The notes under the pieces were generated by a model. The model ran no database searches. It had not been told where the DNA came from and saw only the letters and a list, made by a program, of their open reading frames with translations. DNA of 64,000 nucleotides from Myxococcus guangdongensis (lineage in GTDB: Bacteria > Myxococcota > Myxococcia > Myxococcales > Myxococcaceae): NCBI RefSeq assembly GCF_024198255.1, contig NZ_JAJVKW010000008.1:62001-126000 (forward strand), written 5' to 3'. Below, piece by piece: positions 45,256-54,012 of this stretch (position 1 is its first letter; each line of letters starts with the position of its first letter). The translations under genes and the position numbers were made by a program.

Positions 45256-46140
45256 ATGCGGACGTTCAGTCGGTGGCTCGCCCTGGCGGCGTGTGTCTCG
45301 GGAGCGACCGCGTACGCGGACCAAAACGACCTGCGCATCTCCGAGTTCGGAGATCCGGCGACGCGCGCCTCCGCCAACGCCGACTTCCAGGCCTTCGCGC
45401 GCATCATGGGCGCCGCCATCACCTCGGCGAACCTGATGCCGCCGGAGACGACGGGGCACTCGGCCTGGGCCATCAACGCGGAGCTGTCCGTGGTGTCGAT
45501 TCCGGACAGCGTGCGCATCCCCACCGAGAACCCCCAGCAGCCCTCCACGGTGCTCATCCCCTCCTTCCACGTGCGCAAGGGCCTGCCCTTCTCGCTGGAG
45601 CTGGGTGGACGCGTGGGCTGGGTGGAGAAGAGCAGCCAGGTGGTGGCCACCGGCGAGGTGAAGTGGGCCGTCAACGAGGGCTTCACGTGGCTGCCGGACG
45701 TGGGCGTGCGCGGCCACGTGACGAAGCTGTTCGGCACCCGGGACTTGAGCCTCACGGTGATGGGCCTGGACCTGGGCGTGGGCAAGTCATTCCCCCTGGG
45801 CGGCATGGTGACGTTGACGCCCTACGGCGGCCTGGACCTGGGCTTCGTCGGCGCCACCACCAGCCGCATCGACTTCCAGCCGGACCGCTCGTACGAGGAC
45901 TCCACCGGGAACGACTCGCGCGCGGCGCTGGACGGCACGGCGCCGTACCGGAAGGTGTCCTTCGGCGACAACGTGAACCAGCGCTTCTACGGCGGCGTGC
46001 GCTTCATCGGCGGCGTGCTTCAGCTGGGCGCGGAGCTGTCGATTACCCGCACGGGCAGCGTGGAGGACCCGGGCGCGAGTGAGAACCGGGGTCTGCCGGG
46101 GGTCTTCGCGTTCAGCACCACGCTGGGCCTGGACTTCTGA
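45256..46140 (+). CDS. Outer-membrane beta-barrel protein
   Basis: 294 residues from ATG 45256 (signal LALAACVSGATAYA). Many amphipathic strands (AWAINAELSVVSIP, PFSLELGGRVGWVE, GMVTLTPYGGLDLGFVGA, VLQLGAELSITRTG) and a terminal phenylalanine in FSTTLGLDF mark an outer-membrane barrel of about twelve strands. An in-frame GTG at 45211 would add 15 residues before the signal and is less likely. Convergent with the phosphodiesterase gene 9 bp on. No specific ligand can be given. Confidence 0.75.
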   Translation: MRTFSRWLALAACVSGATAYADQNDLRISEFGDPATRASANADFQAFARIMGAAITSANLMPPETTGHSAWAINAELSVVSIPDSVRIPTENPQQPSTVLIPSFHVRKGLPFSLELGGRVGWVEKSSQVVATGEVKWAVNEGFTWLPDVGVRGHVTKLFGTRDLSLTVMGLDLGVGKSFPLGGMVTLTPYGGLDLGFVGATTSRIDFQPDRSYEDSTGNDSRAALDGTAPYRKVSFGDNVNQRFYGGVRFIGGVLQLGAELSITRTGSVEDPGASENRGLPGVFAFSTTLGLDF

Positions 46141-46149
46141 GCGCCTGAC

Positions 46150-46875
46150 TCAAGCCGCGGCGCGCAGGGCTTCACGCACCGCGCCCGGCCTGTTGGTGAT
46201 GAGGTAGCTGACGCCCATGCGCTCGAGTTCGCTCGCGCGTGCGGCGTCATCCACGGTCCACGCGGCCACGCGCAGCCCCGCGGCGCGCCAGGTGGCCACC
46301 CGCTCCGGCGTGCAGTCCACGTGGTACGGGTGCACCGAGTGCGACGACACGAGCGGGCTCACCGCGTAGGCCTGCACGCCCCAGCGCCGGTCCGGGTCGA
46401 TGAGGTAGCCCCGGCGCAGCTCGGGCGCGGCGTGGAGCAGCCGGAACAGGCACAGCGGGTTGAAGCTGGAGATGACCACGCGCTCGGCCATGCCCAGGTC
46501 ACGCACGAGCCGGGCCACCTTGCGGGCCAGGCCGTCGTCATCGAAGCGCTCGCACTTCAGCTCGATGTTGACGATGAACTGTGGGGGCAGGGACTCCAGC
46601 ACCTCCTCCAAGAGGGGGATGCGGGCTGGAGCGAAGCCGAGGGGGGAGCCCACGTCCGCCTTCTGGAGCTTCCACCAGGGCGTGGTGCGCACCTCCCACG
46701 GCAGGCGGGCCAGGCGCTCCAGGCGCTCGTCGTGACAGACGACGACCTCGCCCGAGCCGCACACCATGGCGTCCAGTTCCACGCCGTCGGCGCCCTGATG
46801 GACGGCCTCGGAGAAGGCTTCCAGGGTGTTCTCGGGGGCGTCGGCGGAGGCGCCTCGGTGGGCAAGCAGGAGCAT
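46150..46875 (-). CDS. Glycerophosphodiester phosphodiesterase
   Basis: 241 residues. Hydrolyses glycerophosphodiesters to glycerol-3-phosphate and an alcohol. TIM-barrel GDPD motifs: LLAHRGASADAPENTLEAF at the N-terminus (catalytic His-Arg), GVELDAMV (metal ligands), VVVCHDERLERL (second catalytic His), and late VAAWTVDD. No signal peptide, so cytoplasmic (UgpQ-like). ATG 46875 matches the family start. It diverges from the TatA-like gene with 113 bp between. Confidence 0.9.
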   Translation of the reverse strand: MLLLAHRGASADAPENTLEAFSEAVHQGADGVELDAMVCGSGEVVVCHDERLERLARLPWEVRTTPWWKLQKADVGSPLGFAPARIPLLEEVLESLPPQFIVNIELKCERFDDDGLARKVARLVRDLGMAERVVISSFNPLCLFRLLHAAPELRRGYLIDPDRRWGVQAYAVSPLVSSHSVHPYHVDCTPERVATWRAAGLRVAAWTVDDAARASELERMGVSYLITNRPGAVREALRAAA

Positions 46876-46988
46876 GGGCGCAGTGTGCGACGGAAGCGGC
46901 CGGCGCGTGCAGCCGAAGTGCGGGCAGGCGTCCACGGCTGGACGCGCGGCTTGCCTCCCCCGCCCCTTTGCTGCACTGTGCCCTCATC

Positions 46989-47213
46989 ATGGGCCTCGGC
47001 CTCGGAGAACTCATCGTCCTCGGCTTCATCCTGCTGGTGGTCTTCTCGGCCGCCCGGATGGGTCAGCTCGGCAACGCGGTGGGCAAGTTCGTCTACTCGT
47101 TCCGCAAGGCGTCCAAGGGCGATGACCTCGTCGACGCCAAGTCGCTGCCGTCCTCGCGTCGGGGCTCCACCGACGCCGAGTACACCGACCAGGACGCCCC
47201 GCGCCGCCGCTAG
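46989..47213 (+). CDS. TatA/E-like twin-arginine translocase subunit
   Basis: 74 residues: one N-terminal membrane helix (ELIVLGFILLVVFSA), a short hinge (MGQLGNAVG), an amphipathic helix (KFVYSFRKASKG) and a charged tail. This is the TatA/E layout; the hinge lacks the usual FGPxxLP. No tatB or tatC lies in the window, so it is a lone copy. The 199 bp downstream hold no gene I can support. Confidence 0.78.
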   Translation: MGLGLGELIVLGFILLVVFSAARMGQLGNAVGKFVYSFRKASKGDDLVDAKSLPSSRRGSTDAEYTDQDAPRRR

Positions 47214-47412
47214 GCCGGCTGGCTCCCCTCCTCACAGCTCGACGCGGTCCGGGCCCTGTGCGCGCCACGTGTCTTCAGTCCGGGCCGTGAGGCTGGAGCG
47301 TGCGCACCGCGCGCCCACCGCACGGTTTGCGTCCGCCGGGCCTCGGAGTGTCCGACGTGAGTTCGCGGCACGCCTGTGGTTCGCGACCTCGTGAGGTAGA
47401 GACCAGCTCGGC

Positions 47413-48228
47413 TCAGTCCGGCCCGTGGTGTCCGACGCGGGCCCTGGGTGCTTCCGTCGCTTCCGGGCGCGTGGCGCGGAGGGACTCGGGGCCCTCGGCC
47501 AGGAGACGAGCGGCCTGCTCGCGCAGCGAGGCGTGCACGGCGTTGTCCGAGATGAGCTCGCGCAGGTCCCCCGTGTTGAGCAGCGGGACGATTTTCGCGC
47601 CCACCTCCGGAGGCAGGTACGGGTTGAAGACGAGCGCCCGGCGCACGGCGTGGCGCACGGACCAGCGCGGAGACCTCCAGATTTCGAGCAGCGGCTCGGG
47701 ACGCGCGGGACGGCGAGCGGCCACGCGCACCACCAACTCCTCGGTGAGGCGGGGGTTGATGAGGACGTTGCGCAGGACGGAGGGGTTGCTCACGGTGGCC
47801 AGGCGCGACAGCGTGTCCGGGTCTCTCGTGAGCCGGGCCTGCTGCTTGAGGTGCCCGAGCGACTGCGAGAAGGCGTTGGCGTCCGCGCGGGCGGCGGCAT
47901 CCGGGTTCATCTCGCGCTTCGCGGGGCCTTGGGCGAACAGGTCCGCCACGGTGTCGAGCGACTGCACATGCGCGAGCCTCCGCAGCGCGCCCACGTGCGG
48001 GATGTGCTCCGCCTCCTGCGCGAGCGCGGCCATGAAGTCGGACAGTACGCAGGTGGCGGGCTCCCAGCCCTGACGGGCCAGGGAGATGAGGTGCCCCACC
48101 AGCTCATTCGCGTCGAGCGGGTCTCCGCGTGACAGCTCCCTCGCGGCCGCCTTGCGACGCACGGACGCACCGCCTCCGAGCGCGTGGAGGAATCGGACGA
48201 CGTTGCGAGCTTCCTCCAGCGAGGGCAT
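47413..48228 (-). CDS. Helical-repeat protein (HEAT / leucine-rich-variant type), unknown function
   Basis: 271 residues, cytoplasmic, no signal. C-terminal half contains short helical repeats with an NP turn (LATVSNPSVLRNVLINPRLT, RRALVFNPYLPPEVGAKIV), as in DUF2336 or LRV solenoids. The first half is helical too (LDANELVGHLISLARQGW). ATG 48228, 6 bp after the stop of the zinc-ribbon gene, so the two are probably co-transcribed. Function not recognised. Confidence 0.6.
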   Translation of the reverse strand: MPSLEEARNVVRFLHALGGGASVRRKAAARELSRGDPLDANELVGHLISLARQGWEPATCVLSDFMAALAQEAEHIPHVGALRRLAHVQSLDTVADLFAQGPAKREMNPDAAARADANAFSQSLGHLKQQARLTRDPDTLSRLATVSNPSVLRNVLINPRLTEELVVRVAARRPARPEPLLEIWRSPRWSVRHAVRRALVFNPYLPPEVGAKIVPLLNTGDLRELISDNAVHASLREQAARLLAEGPESLRATRPEATEAPRARVGHHGPD

Positions 48229-48234
48229 GGCGGC

Positions 48235-50949
48235 TCACTCCGTGGGCTTGGCCTGGGCTGGCGCGGTGGGCTCGGAGGGAGGAGGCGCGGCCGCGGCGGG
48301 CGCGGGGACGGCCTCCACCGTCACTTCGAGCCGGAAGCCATCGAGGGAGGCTGGGTACTCGTGGAAGACGAGCAGGAAGGGCGCTCGGCCGCCGGGAGCC
48401 ACGGAGATGGCGGCGGAGTCCATGCGTTGACGCAGGGCCAGGGCCGACTCGGTGTTGCTCACCGCGAACAACTCCTCCGACGTGGCCACCGAGCCCGCGA
48501 GTCCTTCGACGGAGCGCACGCGCTGGTTCCCATCGAAGAGGGCGCCGCGCACGCGCAGGTGCGTGGCCGCGGAGGTCCGGTTCTCCGCGTCGCCTCGGAT
48601 GAAGAAGAGCGGCTTGCCGGACTGCGTCTCGTACAGGCCGTTGGACACGTCGAGCGCCACCAGCGGCGTGGGCGCGGGGACGACGAGCGAGCGCAGGCGC
48701 TCGGGCGAGAGGACCGAGAAGTCCACCCTGCCCTCGTGCAGATAGACCCAGCCCAGCGCGCCCAGTCCCACCACGAGCGCGGCGGCGACCACGAGGTTGA
48801 CGAACAGGGCCGTCACCTTGCGCGCGCGGCTGGGCGGGCGGGCCTGGGGGATTCCGACGTCCTCGGGCCGGGCCGTGGGCTTGGCCACGGAGACCACGGG
48901 CGCGGCGGACATGCTCGGGTCCAGCTCCAGCACCTCGCGATGCCCCACCCCGACGCCCACGCGTCCCAGGGTGACGCCGCCACCCTGGCCAGCGTCCACG
49001 GGAGGCACGTCGTCCAGGAGCGAGCTCAACGAAGCGCCGTGCGAGCCATCGTGGTCCATCGCGCCCGGAGACACATCACCGAACAACGCCGCGCGCCCGG
49101 TGTCCGAGGCCTCGAGCCCCGCGTGCTCACCCAAGGCATCGCCGCCGTCCGAGTTCAGGTCGAACAGGTCCTGCGCGCCGGGAGGCGACGAAGGGGGCTG
49201 TCCGGGTGACGAATGCCCGGGATGCGTCGCGTCGCCCAGGTCGAGGGACGCGAACGGGTCCGCACCCGCGGGAGGACGGCCCGGGAGCGTCGCGTCACCC
49301 GGCGCGAGGAAGGGGTCCACGGGAGCAGGGGCGGCGGGCGGACGCCCCGGTTGCGTCGCATCGCTCGGATTGAGCGGCGCGGTTCCCCCGCGAACGGGCG
49401 CGGCGGGAGGACGCCCAGCCTGCGTCGCGTCGTTCGGATTCGGCGGCGCGCCACCTCCACGAGAAGGGGCGGAGGTCGGACGCCCAGCGTCGTTCGGATT
49501 CGGCGGCGCGCCTCCCGCGCGAGCAGGGGACGACGGCGGACGCCCAGGCTGCGTCGCGTCGTTCGGAGCCAGGGCCGCGAACGGGTCCGCGCGGCCAGGA
49601 GCGGCGGGCGGACGGCCCGGCTGCGTTGCGTCGCTCGAGTCGAGGGCCGCGAACGGGTCCGGAGGCGGCCGACCCGCCTGCGTCGCATCGCCCAGGTCGA
49701 GCGAGGCGAACGGGTCCGCGGGAGGCCGACCCGCCTGAGTCACGTCACCCAGGTCGAGCGAGGCGAATGGATCCGCCGGCGGTGCCGGAGGACGCCCCGG
49801 AAGCGTCGCATCCTCGGGCGCCGAAAACGGCGAGGCCCCCGCCGCCACAGGCGAGGGTGGCCGCCCTGTCGCTGGCGCACCAGCACGCGGAGCCCCCGAT
49901 TGAGGAGCCCGAGCAGACGGCGGCCCCGTCACACCCCCAGGAGCACGAGGAGCGGCGGTCTGCCCCGCCACCGGCGAACTCGCGGGAGGCGCCGAAGCAA
50001 ACGGAGGCGGCGCCGCCAACGTCGCGTCGTCGATGTCGATGGACGCGAACGGGTCATCCTCGGCTGCGGGAGGCGCGGAGACCGCGGCCCGAGGAGCCGG
50101 CAGCGCGGGCCCGTCATCGATGTCGATGGACGCGAATGGATCCGCATCGAGCGGAGGCGCGGGCGGCTTCGCGCCAGGAGCCACGGGCGCGGGCACTGCG
50201 CCGAACGGATCCGCCGAGCCACCAGGAGCGGAGGGCGCGGCCAGGAAATCAGCGAAGGGGTCCGCGAGGTCCGCCCCTTGCGACGCGGCGCTTCCCGATG
50301 GCGGAGCCGTGCGGGCTGGCGCCCCCCGAGGCGCCGCGACACCCGGAGGCTGCCGGGACGCGATTCCGGGAAGGGGCACCGCGCCGGATTGCCGCGATGC
50401 GGCGGCCTCATCGACCGGCGGAGGCACCGCGCCACCGTACAACCCCGAGGAAGTGTCGACTGGCGGACGAACGGGCTGCGCGGCCCCGGGCAACGGAACA
50501 GCGCCCGCGTTGCGCGCCGCGGCGACGCCGGGACCGCCCGCCACGGGGGCACCCGAGGACTGCGCCGGAGGCAGCGGGATGGGACCCACACGGGTGGGCT
50601 CGCGGAAGACGCCGTCCTCCGTGTCCAGGTCCCCGTCCATGCTGTTCCACGAGCCATCCCCGGGGGCGGCTGGGGGGAGCGTCCGTGTCGCCGCGATGCC
50701 CTGCGCGAAGTAGCCAGGGCGCGTGATTTCAACGCCTTTGGGGTCGGCAGCGGCCCCGAAGGCGGCGAAGGGGTCGGCCTGCCCGGCCGACGAGGAAGGC
50801 GAGGACGCACCGGCATCCTCCCCGCCTGATTCGCGGGTGACGCGGAACGTGTTCTGACATTTGGTGCAGCGGACCTTGACCCCCTTCTCGGTCACCTTCT
50901 CGTCGGGGATCTTGAACCGCGTCTGGCACCGCGCGCACTTGACGATCAT
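48235..50949 (-). CDS. Zinc-ribbon (MJ0042-type) transmembrane protein with long Pro-rich repeats
   Basis: 904 residues. Residues 1-40 are a zinc ribbon with two CxxC pairs (KCARCQTRFKIP and VRCTKCQNTFRV), the MJ0042 family. Residues 45-670 are low complexity, Pro/Ala/Asp-rich, with recurring DPFASLDLGDATQAGRPP units. A membrane helix (LFVNLVVAAALVVGLGALGW, about 740-760) separates this cytoplasmic part from a C-terminal DUF3426-like beta domain of about 140 residues. The layout recalls GltJ/AgmX of the M. xanthus gliding machinery (zinc ribbon, Pro-rich linker, TM), but the GYF and TonB parts are not seen, so it is a relative at most. Confidence 0.78.
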   Translation of the reverse strand: MIVKCARCQTRFKIPDEKVTEKGVKVRCTKCQNTFRVTRESGGEDAGASSPSSSAGQADPFAAFGAAADPKGVEITRPGYFAQGIAATRTLPPAAPGDGSWNSMDGDLDTEDGVFREPTRVGPIPLPPAQSSGAPVAGGPGVAAARNAGAVPLPGAAQPVRPPVDTSSGLYGGAVPPPVDEAAASRQSGAVPLPGIASRQPPGVAAPRGAPARTAPPSGSAASQGADLADPFADFLAAPSAPGGSADPFGAVPAPVAPGAKPPAPPLDADPFASIDIDDGPALPAPRAAVSAPPAAEDDPFASIDIDDATLAAPPPFASAPPASSPVAGQTAAPRAPGGVTGPPSARAPQSGAPRAGAPATGRPPSPVAAGASPFSAPEDATLPGRPPAPPADPFASLDLGDVTQAGRPPADPFASLDLGDATQAGRPPPDPFAALDSSDATQPGRPPAAPGRADPFAALAPNDATQPGRPPSSPARAGGAPPNPNDAGRPTSAPSRGGGAPPNPNDATQAGRPPAAPVRGGTAPLNPSDATQPGRPPAAPAPVDPFLAPGDATLPGRPPAGADPFASLDLGDATHPGHSSPGQPPSSPPGAQDLFDLNSDGGDALGEHAGLEASDTGRAALFGDVSPGAMDHDGSHGASLSSLLDDVPPVDAGQGGGVTLGRVGVGVGHREVLELDPSMSAAPVVSVAKPTARPEDVGIPQARPPSRARKVTALFVNLVVAAALVVGLGALGWVYLHEGRVDFSVLSPERLRSLVVPAPTPLVALDVSNGLYETQSGKPLFFIRGDAENRTSAATHLRVRGALFDGNQRVRSVEGLAGSVATSEELFAVSNTESALALRQRMDSAAISVAPGGRAPFLLVFHEYPASLDGFRLEVTVEAVPAPAAAAPPPSEPTAPAQAKPTE
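49200..49815 (-). repeat. Pro/Asp-rich coding repeats (DATQxGRPP units)
   Basis: About ten copies of DAT(Q/L)xGRPP, spaced about 17-27 residues, several joined to DPFA(S/A)LDLGD. At DNA level GCGGGCGGACGCCC-like blocks recur in phase with the codons on the minus strand. Probable slippage-prone region inside the zinc-ribbon gene. Confidence 0.8.
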
Positions 50950-51114
50950 TCAGCAGGCCTGGGGCAGGCACGAGTATAGGAGCATCAGGTGGGTCCGGCG
51001 AGACAGGTTCTCGCTGCTTGCTCGCCTCCAACCCCTCTGGTACGAGGTTCGCCCCTGCGAGACTCAGGCATGGAAGGTGGCTTGGAGTCGAGCCCAAAAG
51101 GGGCGGAGAAACCG

Positions 51115-51777
51115 ATGAGCGAGGCCGAGCAAGCAGGCGCTCCAAGCAGCAAGGAGCCGAAGATCATCAAGCGGTACACGAACCGGAAGCTCTACGACAC
51201 CGTGGAGAGCCGGTACGTCACCCTCGATGAGATCGCCGCGATGATCAAGGAGGGCACCGAGGTGCGGATTGTCGACAACCGCACGAAAGAAGACCTGACC
51301 TCGGTCACCCTCGCGCAAATCATCTTCGAGGAGGAGAAGAAGAAGAACCAGATGCCGCTGTCGGTGCTGCGGGAGATCATCCGCCACCCCGGCGAGTCCA
51401 TCTCGGGCTTCATCCAGAAGGAGGTCAGCCCTCGCGTCGCCTCCATCCGCGAGGAGGCCGAGTCCCGCCTCGACAAGCTCCTGCGCCGCGAAGAGGCCGT
51501 GAAGGCCGGCCTGGAGGTCCCTCCCGAGGAGCCCCTCCAGCAGGCCGCGGACGCCAACCTGCCCGCCGGTGGCCTGTCCCCCGCCGACCTGCTCAAGGCC
51601 AGCCAGCGCGCCTTCGAGGACTGGCAGAAGAAGATCGACGAGCGCGTGAAGCACGTCGTCGAGAACCTCACCGGCAACCTCCCCGCCCTGGGCCGCGACA
51701 TGCAGTCGCTCACCCAGCGCCTCGAGGAGCTGGAGAAGAAGCTCGAGCAGATCGAGCAGTCGAAGAAGTCCGAGTAG
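51115..51777 (+). CDS. PhaR-type polyhydroxyalkanoate synthesis regulator
   Basis: 220 residues from ATG 51115 with GGAG seven bases upstream (ATG 51070 is possible). Residues 18-80 are the PHB_acc_N DNA-binding domain (IIKRYTNRKLYDTVESRYVT, IVDNRTKEDLTSVTLAQIIF), then the PHB accumulation regulatory segment (PLSVLREIIRHPGESISGF). The C-terminal 100 residues are coiled coil (QSLTQRLEELEKKLEQIEQ). In PHA producers PhaR represses phasin genes. No PHA synthase is seen here. Convergent with the ParA-like gene 7 bp away. Confidence 0.85.
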   Translation: MSEAEQAGAPSSKEPKIIKRYTNRKLYDTVESRYVTLDEIAAMIKEGTEVRIVDNRTKEDLTSVTLAQIIFEEEKKKNQMPLSVLREIIRHPGESISGFIQKEVSPRVASIREEAESRLDKLLRREEAVKAGLEVPPEEPLQQAADANLPAGGLSPADLLKASQRAFEDWQKKIDERVKHVVENLTGNLPALGRDMQSLTQRLEELEKKLEQIEQSKKSE

Positions 51778-51784
51778 CGAGCCG

Positions 51785-52588
51785 TCAGGCCCTCGGCGCC
51801 GCCCGCTTCCGCTTCCGGGGAGCGGGCCCGCCGTGAATCTCCGAGGCGATGGCGGCCAGCATCTGCGCGCCGCGGCTTCGGGGCGCGTACTCGAAGATGG
51901 TCTTCCCGTGGCTCTGGGCCTCGTCCACCTTCACGTCGTAGCCCAGCGGCGTCGTGGCGAGTGACTCCGGGAAGTACGCCCTGAGCCGCTCCAGAATCGC
52001 CGTGGCCAGCGCCGTCTTCCGATACAGCGTGGGCACCACCTTGGTGACGCTCAAATCCGAGCGACCCTCGGCCTCGCCCACCTGCCGCACCGTGTCCGCC
52101 ACCTCCGCGCAGCCATCCAGCGCCAGGTACGTCAGCGCCACGGGCACCACCACCTCCGTCGCGGCCACCAGGATGTTGCGCGTGGTGAGCCCCATGGACG
52201 GCGGCGAGTCGAAGACGACGGCGTCGTAGCCCGCGTCCTTCGCCGCCTCCAGGCGGTCCGCCAGCCGGTGCGAGCGCCGCGCGTGGGACGCCACCACCAC
52301 CGGGAAGTCCGCCATCTCCTTGTACGAGGGCAGCACGTCCAACCCGGCCACGGCCGTCGGCCGAACGACGTCCGCCAGGGCGACGGTGTCGTCGGTCAGC
52401 AGGTGGAAGACGTTGCGAGGAAGCGTGCGCACGTCCAGGCCGAGCGCCTTGCTGGCGTGGCCCTGCGTGTCCAGGTCCACCAGCAGCACGCGCATGCCGC
52501 GCTCCCTGGCGAGCCACGCGGCGGTGTTCACCGCCAGCGTCGTCTTGCAGGTGCCGCCCTTCTCGTTGATGAAGGCGATGCGCCGCAT
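51785..52588 (-). CDS. ParA/MinD-family ATPase (orphan)
   Basis: 267 residues from ATG 52588. Deviant Walker A KGGTCKTT at residues 10-17, Walker A' in VVFDSPPSMGL and LLVDLDTQGHASKALGL. No ParB partner or parS-like sites nearby, so it is not the chromosomal ParA. The C-terminal basic tail (PAPRKRKRAAPRA) could aid DNA contact. It lies 35 bp after a phasin-like gene in the same direction. A role in positioning a cargo is inferred from the family. Confidence 0.85.
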   Translation of the reverse strand: MRRIAFINEKGGTCKTTLAVNTAAWLARERGMRVLLVDLDTQGHASKALGLDVRTLPRNVFHLLTDDTVALADVVRPTAVAGLDVLPSYKEMADFPVVVASHARRSHRLADRLEAAKDAGYDAVVFDSPPSMGLTTRNILVAATEVVVPVALTYLALDGCAEVADTVRQVGEAEGRSDLSVTKVVPTLYRKTALATAILERLRAYFPESLATTPLGYDVKVDEAQSHGKTIFEYAPRSRGAQMLAAIASEIHGGPAPRKRKRAAPRA

Positions 52589-52623
52589 GGTGGCCTCGGG
52601 CTCCCCCGGACCTGCCCGGGTGA

Positions 52624-52932
52624 TTACTTCTTCGACGGCGCCTTCTGCGCCACCAGGGTGTCCACCTTGCTCTCCACCGACGCCAAGAGCCGCTCCAGGT
52701 CGTCCACCTTCGAGCGCAGCTGCTCCAGGTCCGCCGTGGACGGCAGGTTCATGGCCGACAGGGCCGTGCGCAGCGCGCTGTCCAGCGTGCCCTTGGCCGA
52801 CAGCGAGCGCGACACCAGCGTCTGCACCGTCGCCACGAACTTCTCGTTGGAGAGCAGCTGCTGCGCCAGCTTGCCGACGCGCTCCTCGCCCGTCTCCACG
52901 AGCTTCTTCATCACCGGGTTGTTCTTCAGCAT
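52624..52932 (-). CDS. Phasin-like coiled-coil protein
   Basis: 102 residues. Helical (VGKLAQQLLSNEKFVATVQTL, LDSALRTALSAMNLPS) with a C-terminal coiled coil (LEQLRSKVDDLERLLASVES) and a Lys tail. Size and layout match PhaI/PhaF-type granule-associated proteins, which have short hydrophobic-face helices and end in LRxRVxxLExKL-type coils. Upstream of the ParA-like gene and likely co-transcribed. Function by analogy only. Confidence 0.6.
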   Translation of the reverse strand: MLKNNPVMKKLVETGEERVGKLAQQLLSNEKFVATVQTLVSRSLSAKGTLDSALRTALSAMNLPSTADLEQLRSKVDDLERLLASVESKVDTLVAQKAPSKK

Positions 52933-53097
52933 GGGAAGCCTGGTTTTCACCCGCTCGGCGGACCTTGGCCGTCGGGACGTCGGGAAAAAGACGCCGCACT
53001 CTGCGAGGGGGCAACGCGACGTGTCAAGCAAGGCAACAACCCCGGGCCAAACGCGTTGACTCCTGGAGACTCGATTCCTACGGTTCGCCGCTCGCTT

Positions 53098-54012
53098 ATG
53101 GCAGGGCTCCTGGACAAGCGGTTGTGGGTCGTCTCCGGCAAGGGTGGCGTGGGCAAGAGCACCGTCGCCGCGGCGCTCGCCCTGCGCTCGGCGCGCGCGG
53201 GGCGTCGGACGTTGGTGTGCGAGGTGAACACGCAGGAGCGCATCAGCCGCTTCCTCGAGCACCCTCCCGCCGGCCCCGAGGTGATGCTGCTGGAGGAGAA
53301 CCTCTGGGCCGTGGACGTGCGCCCGCAGGAGGCCATGCGCGAGTACGGGCTGATGGTCCTGCGCTTCGAGACCCTCTACAAGACGGTCTTCGAGAACAAG
53401 CTGGTGCGCTACTTCCTGCGCTTCGTGCCGTCCCTGCAGGAGCTCGTCCTGCTGGGGAAGATCATGTACCACCTGCAGGAGAAGCTGCCGGACGGGCGCT
53501 GGCGCTTCGACACCATCGTCCTGGACGCGCCGGCCACCGGCCACGCCATCTCCTTCCTGAGCGTGCCGCAGGTGCTCGTGCAGACGGTGCCCCCGGGCCC
53601 CATGTCGCGCGAGGCCCAGAAGATGCGCGACCTGCTGGTGGACCCGTCCGTGACGGCGGCCGTCCTGGTGGCGCTCCCGGAGGAGATGCCGGTGAACGAG
53701 GCGCTGGAGCTGCACGCGGCGCTCAAGGAGCGGGTGCACCTCCGCACGCACGCGGCGGTGCTCAACCAGGCCATCCCCGAGCGCTTCACGGAGGCCGACC
53801 TGGAGGCGCTGGCGGGCCACCCGGAGTTGCACCCCGTGGCCCAGGCGCACCATGACCGCGCGGCGCTGACGGTGCTCGCGGGCACCAAGCTGGAGCGCAA
53901 CCTTCACACGCCGGTGTTCACCATCCCCCGGCTGTTCCTCCCCGCGTTCGGGCGGGACGCCATCGAGCAGGTCATGGGTCACCTCGAAACACTGGTGATG
54001 GGGGAGCGGTGA
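53098..54012 (+). CDS. ArsA/GET3-family ATPase, first copy
   Basis: 304 residues from ATG 53098 (a TTG at 53056 would add 14). Deviant Walker A GKGGVGKST with the signature lysine K15, VVSGKGG strand before it, and DAPATGHAISFL as switch II. Full single-domain length for bacterial ArsA-like proteins. Overlaps the second copy by 4 bp (GTGA). No arsenic genes (arsB, arsD, arsR) are near, so arsenite export is unlikely; GET3-like targeting or another role is possible. Confidence 0.87.
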   Translation: MAGLLDKRLWVVSGKGGVGKSTVAAALALRSARAGRRTLVCEVNTQERISRFLEHPPAGPEVMLLEENLWAVDVRPQEAMREYGLMVLRFETLYKTVFENKLVRYFLRFVPSLQELVLLGKIMYHLQEKLPDGRWRFDTIVLDAPATGHAISFLSVPQVLVQTVPPGPMSREAQKMRDLLVDPSVTAAVLVALPEEMPVNEALELHAALKERVHLRTHAAVLNQAIPERFTEADLEALAGHPELHPVAQAHHDRAALTVLAGTKLERNLHTPVFTIPRLFLPAFGRDAIEQVMGHLETLVMGER

